DNA of 24,836 nt, taken from assembly GCA_016200025.1 (NCBI GenBank), contig JACQFO010000073.1:1-24836 (forward strand), written 5' to 3'. The notes beneath the pieces were generated by a model. It had not been told where the DNA came from and made no database searches. It saw nothing but the letters and a program-made list of their open reading frames with translations. Origin of the DNA: Nitrososphaerota archaeon. Lineage in GTDB: Archaea; Thermoproteota; Nitrososphaeria; Nitrososphaerales; Gagatemarchaeaceae. The number at the start of each line of letters is the position of its first letter. The stretch's first letter is position 1. The translations under genes and the position numbers were made by a program. This document shows, piece by piece, positions 20,399-24,836 of this stretch.

Positions 20399-23300
20399 CG
20401 CCGGCCTGAAGAAGTCGGTCAACTCTGTCTGGTCCGCCTTCCTGGGGCCCTGGAACAACTGGTCGAGCTCCCTCTGGAGGGTGTCGAGCCTGTTCCTCAG
20501 GTAGGAGTCGACGTCGTAGTCGCGCGCGAGCCTCTGGGCGATCGACAGGTACTTTTCGACCGAGGCCCTGGTCAGGGTCCCTTTGATTTCGCCCCCGCAG
20601 TTGGGGCATGCCCAGTAGACGGGCGGCCTGCGGATGGTCGTCCCGCACTTCTTGCACTTGAAGGCCTGGGTCGCATACTTCTTCGCGTTCCCCATTATGT
20701 CCCTGATGAGGTGGGTCTTGATTATCGACTCCACCACGTCCTTCGTCGAGACTGCTTCTATCTCCGACGCCACCTGAATCTGCTTCGAGATCTTCTCGGT
20801 GAGCGTACGGAGCGTCGAATAGGCCCCCCGGGAGCGCCTCACCGTCAGCGCCTGGGTCTGGTGCGTGAAACCGTATCCGTAGAACTGGGTCTCGTCTTCG
20901 AGCCTCGAGCCGATCCTTTCTATCAGCCCAGCCAGAGAAGCGGCGGCCGGGGAGCTCTGGGTCTTCTCGTAGAACTCGAGGGGATAGGCGGAGGCTATGT
21001 CGAAGTTGTGCGCCTGCTCGTCGACCTCCGACGGGATCAGGATGGGCTGGACAAGCAGCGGCGTGTCCATCAGCCCCCCGATCCTCTGCGGGATGTACTG
21101 CAATGAGAAGTTCAGCAGCGCGTCGACCAGGAGGAGCAGCGAGTCGCCGTCCCCGTCGCAGTCCCGCCTCTTGGCTGAATGCCAATATGGATTCGCGTGG
21201 CAGACCTGGGTCTGCGAGAACCCCACTATCCGTCCAGCCACCCCCACCGAAGTGTGAGGCGCGAGGCCGATCACGATTCTTCCGAGGAGGTCCGACCGCT
21301 TCTCCGCGTTGTAGTAGGAGGGGAGCCCGTACATGCCCTGGAGCTCGTCGTCGACGAACTGTGCCATCCTCAGCAGGTCTTCGGCTATGTCCGCAGGCAC
21401 CATGATGTCTTGAGGCTTCAGCTCCAGAATCTGGTCGTCCCTTTCGAGGGGTTCGCCGTGGAAGTCCTTGGTGTATCCGAGACGGGCGAGCGTCTGCAGG
21501 TCGCACTTCGTGTCGCGCGGCCTAAAGTGCGTCAGCGGAGCGTTCGTGACGTCAATTCTCAGCGTGCCGTCCTTGTAGACATAGACGTCGTGCTTGCTCC
21601 TGATGACCCCCTTCTCGAGGGGCTCGGGAGTCTTCGACACGCTGGCGAGGCCCCTCACCCCCTTGACTGGCCTGGAAGTGTTGAAGGGGATGGTATTCTT
21701 GATTCGTGCGAGTCTTGCGCGGAGGTCGAATTCCATCTGTGAAAAGGGGGACGTCTTCGCCTTGCAGTTGGGGCAGTTGTCGTCCGACGTCGTCGTGCCG
21801 CACCTTGGACAGGACCTGAAAGCCATGGTCGTGGAGCCGCAGACTTCGCATTTCGAGCTCATCCGCCTCTGGTTGCACTCAGGGCAGTACACGTTCGAGA
21901 CCTCGATGGTCAGGGGGCCATGCTTGGAGGCTGCGATGAGGTCTCTATGCTGACCCCCAGCGAATCCAACCGGGAAGAGGGTGTGGACAGGGGGCTTCAG
22001 CTTCCTGACCATCGCCTTCTCCGGCCTGCCTACTCTGATACCCATCGTCGTCGTGCTCTGCCTCCCGAGAGTAATCCCAGAGAGGCCTTTCACGAATTCC
22101 ACCGGGTCGGAAGCGGGAGGGGCGTCTGTCTGTCCTCCGGGGTTGAGCAATGTGCGAAGGATGAGCGCGAAATCTCCCGAGACGACTGCTGATTCCTCAA
22201 GAATTTGATGTTCGATGAGCGCAGCCCGGAGAGAGGACTCGGTGTGATTCGATGTGATTTGGACTGTGATATTGTCGGCCCCGAGGACCAAGGCCTTCCT
22301 CAGCTCTGCGAGGCTGCCCACTGTCAACCTGTCGAACCGCGGAGTGTGAGAGGGGTGGAGGGGCACCCCGATGGCCTGTGAGATGGCGAGCGCCTCGGCG
22401 GCGGTTGGGACGGAAGGCAGACTCATGGCCGCGATCTCCTCCGCTCTTTCTTTCGTCACCCCTCCCTTTGCCAGGCGTTCGAATGACTCGGGGATAGCCT
22501 CCAGGGCGCGCCGCAGGTCGTGTAGCCACCACTCGGATACGTACGGTGAGGGTGGGAGGTTCTTGTTGTTCTCGAAAAAATCTCCGTAGCTGACAAGGGC
22601 GTCGCCCAGGTCGAGTATCTTCACGAGGTTCTCTCTTTCACGCTCTGCCTCCTCGGAGGTCGAGACGCGTTTGACTCTACCGTCCTTCAGCAGCACTGTG
22701 GGGCCCTCGATTGAATCTACGAAGGCGATGGTCGCTGCCTTCCCTGGCATGTCTACTTTCACCTGCGTCCCAGTGACGACTGGGTAATCGAGGAGTATTG
22801 CGACCGCAGGATGGATGCCGATCGTAGAGAGGCCCGTGTTCATCGACCTGCCGTATCTGAGCCTGAAGCCTCCCCTGCTCCGCGGCATTGAGAGCACGGC
22901 CCTACCCGAGATGACCTCCTCGAAGTGGGCGCCCGCCTGCTCAGTCTCGTTGGTCGTCTGCTGGGTCCCGCCTTTGACCTGCCCGAGCCACTCCCACCCG
23001 GTGATGCTGAGGCTGGCCAGCTTCTTCTCGAGTTTGTGCGCCCGCCCTATCACCCCGTCGTTCAGGACTCTGAGTGCGCCGCCCCTGAGCCTGTCGGTCG
23101 AGACGCGCTTCAGGTTCCTGTGGACCACGACCTCGACTGGGTCCGTCTCTATCCCGTCGATTTCAACCGGAAGGTTGGAGATGGCCTGCCTGATGTCCTC
23201 GTCAGTCACCTTGTACTGGAAGTTCCCGACATCTCGCTCGTAGATTCTCAGCTCCTCGGCGAACCTGTCTACCTCCTCCTGCCTGGCCCTGTAGTTCGCG

Positions 23301-23857
23301 AGCCCGAGCTTCTTGGCGGTAACGTCCGCTATGACGAGTGAGAAGGCGGCCTCCGTGCCCCCCGCCGAGCGCATGGGCCCTGCGTAGGACACCGAGACGT
23401 AGTCGCTGTTGTCGTCGTTCTGTTTTATCGTGACGCCAGAGATCCCCTCCAATGGGGCCACGGTGACGCCGTCCGTCATCACTGCGAGGCCTGCGCGGAC
23501 CCCGTAGCCCAGGGCCTCCTCCCTACCCAGAGCCCCAAACTTGCCAAGCGCGATCTCTTGGGAAATCGTCAGGGCCGCGCGCTCCTTGGAGGTGGACTTC
23601 AGAAGCTCACGGAGGCGGTCTACGAGGCCCTCGAATTGGTCGAGGCGCAGCATTTGGTTGACCCTGTCGGCGAGGTCGAAGACCGTCTTGCTTTCGATTG
23701 TGTCGACTGGGTCGAGGCCCTTCGCCCTAGCCTTCGAGGCAATGTCGTGGGCCGCCTCGTATTGCGAGAGTATGTCGCGGTAATAGGAATCGAGGCTCGA
23801 TGGGAAGGGCGCGAGCTTGCGGGCGCGGTCCCAGGCGAGGTCGGCGGAGAAGGACAT
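20369..23857 (-). CDS. polC: DNA polymerase D large subunit DP2
   Basis: Catalytic subunit of the archaeal replicative PolD; pairs with the small proofreading subunit DP1, which is not in the window. 1162 aa with no intein, near family length. Markers: N-terminal LAGPMRSAGGTEAAFSLV-type segment (SYAGPMRSAGGTEAAF); zinc-finger cluster from about 656 (CPECNQRR, CEVCG, CPRCG, CPNC); catalytic double-psi-barrel loop KRRDCDGDGDS (896-906, first Asp D899); a second zinc finger near 1066-1086 (CKKCG/CPNCGGE); and a canonical PCNA-binding QTELTDFF at 1143-1150, 12 residues from the end. ATG 23857 is 25 nt from a TATA-like element. The final codons overlap glyA by 30 nt. Confidence 0.98.
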   Translation of the reverse strand: MSFSADLAWDRARKLAPFPSSLDSYYRDILSQYEAAHDIASKARAKGLDPVDTIESKTVFDLADRVNQMLRLDQFEGLVDRLRELLKSTSKERAALTISQEIALGKFGALGREEALGYGVRAGLAVMTDGVTVAPLEGISGVTIKQNDDNSDYVSVSYAGPMRSAGGTEAAFSLVIADVTAKKLGLANYRARQEEVDRFAEELRIYERDVGNFQYKVTDEDIRQAISNLPVEIDGIETDPVEVVVHRNLKRVSTDRLRGGALRVLNDGVIGRAHKLEKKLASLSITGWEWLGQVKGGTQQTTNETEQAGAHFEEVISGRAVLSMPRSRGGFRLRYGRSMNTGLSTIGIHPAVAILLDYPVVTGTQVKVDMPGKAATIAFVDSIEGPTVLLKDGRVKRVSTSEEAERERENLVKILDLGDALVSYGDFFENNKNLPPSPYVSEWWLHDLRRALEAIPESFERLAKGGVTKERAEEIAAMSLPSVPTAAEALAISQAIGVPLHPSHTPRFDRLTVGSLAELRKALVLGADNITVQITSNHTESSLRAALIEHQILEESAVVSGDFALILRTLLNPGGQTDAPPASDPVEFVKGLSGITLGRQSTTTMGIRVGRPEKAMVRKLKPPVHTLFPVGFAGGQHRDLIAASKHGPLTIEVSNVYCPECNQRRMSSKCEVCGSTTMAFRSCPRCGTTTSDDNCPNCKAKTSPFSQMEFDLRARLARIKNTIPFNTSRPVKGVRGLASVSKTPEPLEKGVIRSKHDVYVYKDGTLRIDVTNAPLTHFRPRDTKCDLQTLARLGYTKDFHGEPLERDDQILELKPQDIMVPADIAEDLLRMAQFVDDELQGMYGLPSYYNAEKRSDLLGRIVIGLAPHTSVGVAGRIVGFSQTQVCHANPYWHSAKRRDCDGDGDSLLLLVDALLNFSLQYIPQRIGGLMDTPLLVQPILIPSEVDEQAHNFDIASAYPLEFYEKTQSSPAAASLAGLIERIGSRLEDETQFYGYGFTHQTQALTVRRSRGAYSTLRTLTEKISKQIQVASEIEAVSTKDVVESIIKTHLIRDIMGNAKKYATQAFKCKKCGTTIRRPPVYWACPNCGGEIKGTLTRASVEKYLSIAQRLARDYDVDSYLRNRLDTLQRELDQLFQGPRKADQTELTDFFRPALAEEVGRRV

Positions 23858-24107
23858 GTTGCCTCTATCGGCTTCGGGCAGGTCTTAATGTGTATCGTGT
23901 CCAGCCAGTCATGGATTCTGCGAGGGGGATAATTGTCTGGTCATGTTGAAATGGTCTTAACTTGTCTGTCGCAAGCAGATTGTGGAAGGCGCACCGACGG
24001 TCGCCCCGAAGAAAGGACGGGACAGATGCCGAACGCAATTCCAGTTCTGGGATTGAAGAAATCAGGTTCCCTCACGTTCTGGACAAAATAAGTCCGCATG
24101 GTTGATA
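23858..24107. other. Intergenic region upstream of polC
   Basis: 250 bp, the longest gap in the window. It holds the polC TATA-like element, a second GGTCTTAA copy (23952-23959), and an AT-rich GGAC-loop-GTCC hairpin (24080-24094; minus strand loop TTATTTT) shortly after the end of the hypothetical gene. The hairpin's T-rich loop could help end transcription of that gene. No convincing gene is seen. Confidence 0.4.
23882..23889 (-). promoter_or_regulatory. TATA-like element for polC
   Basis: The minus strand reads ATTAAGAC, with its near edge 25 nt from the polC ATG. The same GGTCTTAA octamer (plus strand) recurs 71 bp upstream at 23952, a possible second promoter. Confidence 0.45.
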
Positions 24108-24500
24108 CTACGAGAAAATAGCTACTCTGACATCTTTGCCCTGCTTCTGTGAGGCGATTGCGATTTTGTACACTCTCCAGAATTCCTCTTCCCATTGGCG
24201 GCCCCACGCATAGAGTTCGTCTGGTGAGGCCTCATGAGCCCGAATCGGTCCCAATGGGCTGCTCGAGATGTACGCAAGCCCCCCTTCGTAATTCTTCATT
24301 CTCGTCAGATATTCTTTCATGGCCCACTGAGCCTTCCCTTCGTTCGTAATGAAGTCGAAGGGCCTAGGCTCTTCAATCTCCCAGTACTCAGTATCAGGGA
24401 AGATTGCTGCTAGGGCTGTGTTCTCTTGTGACGACCCAAGGGCGGTGCTTATGTGTTCAATCTCTTTTCCATCCACCCAGAGACTTAGCCAATATGACAT
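24108..24500 (-). CDS. Hypothetical protein, 130 aa
   Basis: I do not recognise a family. The frame opens at ATG 24500 (MSYWLSLWVDGKEI) and ends in KDVRVAIFS. It is soluble and rich in aromatic and acidic residues (EYWEIEEPRPFDFI, WGRQWEEEFWRVYKIAIAS), with alternating strands and helices and no signal peptide. Sampled stretches are close to 50% GC, clearly below most other genes here, so it could be a recent arrival or part of a lower-GC block. It follows the GGGP synthase gene by 37 nt. A TAGAATAC element at the synthase stop is ~33 nt from its ATG and could be its promoter. The amino-acid pattern looks coding but no function can be given. Confidence 0.6.
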   Translation of the reverse strand: MSYWLSLWVDGKEIEHISTALGSSQENTALAAIFPDTEYWEIEEPRPFDFITNEGKAQWAMKEYLTRMKNYEGGLAYISSSPLGPIRAHEASPDELYAWGRQWEEEFWRVYKIAIASQKQGKDVRVAIFS

Positions 24501-24537
24501 ATGTGATCTCGCTCACTTTGGCTGTGCTATCGGTATT

Positions 24538-24836
24538 CTAGCCACGGGCGGTCGCAGAGACAATCCCACGGAGAGTCCGTTCGAACCCTTTGCCCTGTAA
24601 GAGGTTCCCCACCACCAAGATGTCTGCACCAGCTCTTGAGGCGCTGCGCGCGGATTCGGCATTCGTGATCCCACCGCCGACAATCAGAAGGCCATCGTAG
24701 AATTTACTAACCGCTCTGATGACTTCGGAAGGTACTGGGTCGCTGGTTCCGCTTCCTGCCTCGAGGTACAAGCTCCTCATTCCCAAATACTTCGCAGCGA
24801 GGGCGTAGATCACAGCAAGGTTCGGTTTCGAGGGCG
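24538..24836 (-). CDS. Geranylgeranylglyceryl phosphate synthase (partial, N-terminus off the right edge)
   Basis: Forms the first ether bond of archaeal membrane lipids, joining geranylgeranyl diphosphate to glycerol-1-phosphate. Only the last ~98 residues are present. They carry the TIM-barrel phosphate-binding elements of the PcrB/GGGPS family: KPNLAVIYALAAKYLGM, SLYLEAGSGTSDPVP, LLIVGGGITNAESAR and GADILVVGNLLQ. It ends at TAG 24538-24540. GC is near 50% in sampled stretches, lower than other housekeeping genes in the window. The stop codon lies inside a TATA-like element for the next gene. Confidence 0.92.
   Translation of the reverse strand, partial: PSKPNLAVIYALAAKYLGMRSLYLEAGSGTSDPVPSEVIRAVSKFYDGLLIVGGGITNAESARSASRAGADILVVGNLLQGKGFERTLRGIVSATARG

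Noticed and set aside
20369..23857. Possible intein in DP2
   Set aside because: The protein is 1162 aa and runs continuously through the conserved motifs; no splicing-like Cys/His-Asn blocks seen.
23941..24207. 88-codon minus-strand frame, or its 53-codon tail from ATG 24099, between polC and the hypothetical gene
   Set aside because: Overlaps the hypothetical gene, has no motif, and the nearest TATA-like stretch (24113-24120) is only 14 nt from ATG 24099, unlike real genes here.
1..24836. tRNA/rRNA genes, CRISPR arrays, insertion sequences, prophage or toxin-antitoxin modules
   Set aside because: No tandem repeat-spacer pattern, transposase/integrase motif or cloverleaf-like sequence was found by eye; a tRNAscan/Infernal run would be needed to exclude small RNAs.

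Overview
The window looks like a compact, high-GC archaeal chromosome segment, probably from the Nitrososphaerota (Thaumarchaeota) or a close TACK relative such as Bathyarchaeia. The pointers are the PolD large subunit, PCNA, aIF2-alpha, Nop10, eL42 and eS27 proteins, AglB, a Sec61-beta/SecG peptide, a DUF2070 membrane protein, a GGGP synthase (archaeal lipid) and an F420 ligase. PolD speaks against classical Crenarchaeota. Most of the window is visibly GC-rich; the last ~0.9 kb is close to 50% GC. No tRNA, rRNA, CRISPR array, insertion sequence, integrase or prophage gene was found.

Layout. (1) 1-1371: the PCNA gene (runs off the left edge), an unannotated 35-residue CCHC zinc peptide upstream of it, and a divergent hypothetical protein. 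(2) 1448-2949: the translation/ribosome-biogenesis cluster eL42, eS27, aIF2-alpha and Nop10. (3) 2934-6924, minus strand: aglB (N-glycosylation), gcvH and gcvT (glycine cleavage). (4) 6978-10685, plus strand: cofE, a 58-aa zinc ribbon, a type IA topoisomerase, a 68-aa zinc protein and a three-helix membrane protein, packed like an operon. (5) 10669-15734: a repair/nucleotide block with a RecA-fold protein lacking a recognisable P-loop, a RuvX/RuvC-like RNase H-fold protein, an XPD/Rad3 helicase, an HD phosphohydrolase and thymidylate kinase. (6) 15772-19018: DUF2070 protein and SecG, divergent from an MFS transporter. (7) 19109-23857: glyA convergent with polC (DP2). (8) 24108-24836: a hypothetical protein and the C-terminal part of GGGP synthase.

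Two architectural themes recur. First, nearly every transcription unit has a TATA-like element whose near edge lies 21-28 nt from the chosen start codon, which implies leaderless mRNAs. The rule selects GTG or TTG starts for several genes (PCNA, aglB, XPD, HD protein, glyA). It also exposes a single near-palindromic TATA element that could serve both gcvT and cofE, and several TATA boxes built from the stop codon of the upstream gene. Second, all four convergent gene pairs overlap tail to tail by 16-56 nt.

Functionally the window joins replication (PCNA, PolD DP2 with a C-terminal PIP box, thymidylate kinase, topoisomerase), repair (XPD helicase, RNase H-fold nuclease) and one-carbon metabolism (gcvT, gcvH, glyA) with core translation and membrane/secretion genes. 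The most novel-looking parts are the small zinc proteins beside PCNA and topoisomerase, the degenerate RecA-fold protein divergent from the RuvX-like nuclease, and the promoter architecture. All names rest on reading motifs by eye; no database search was run.
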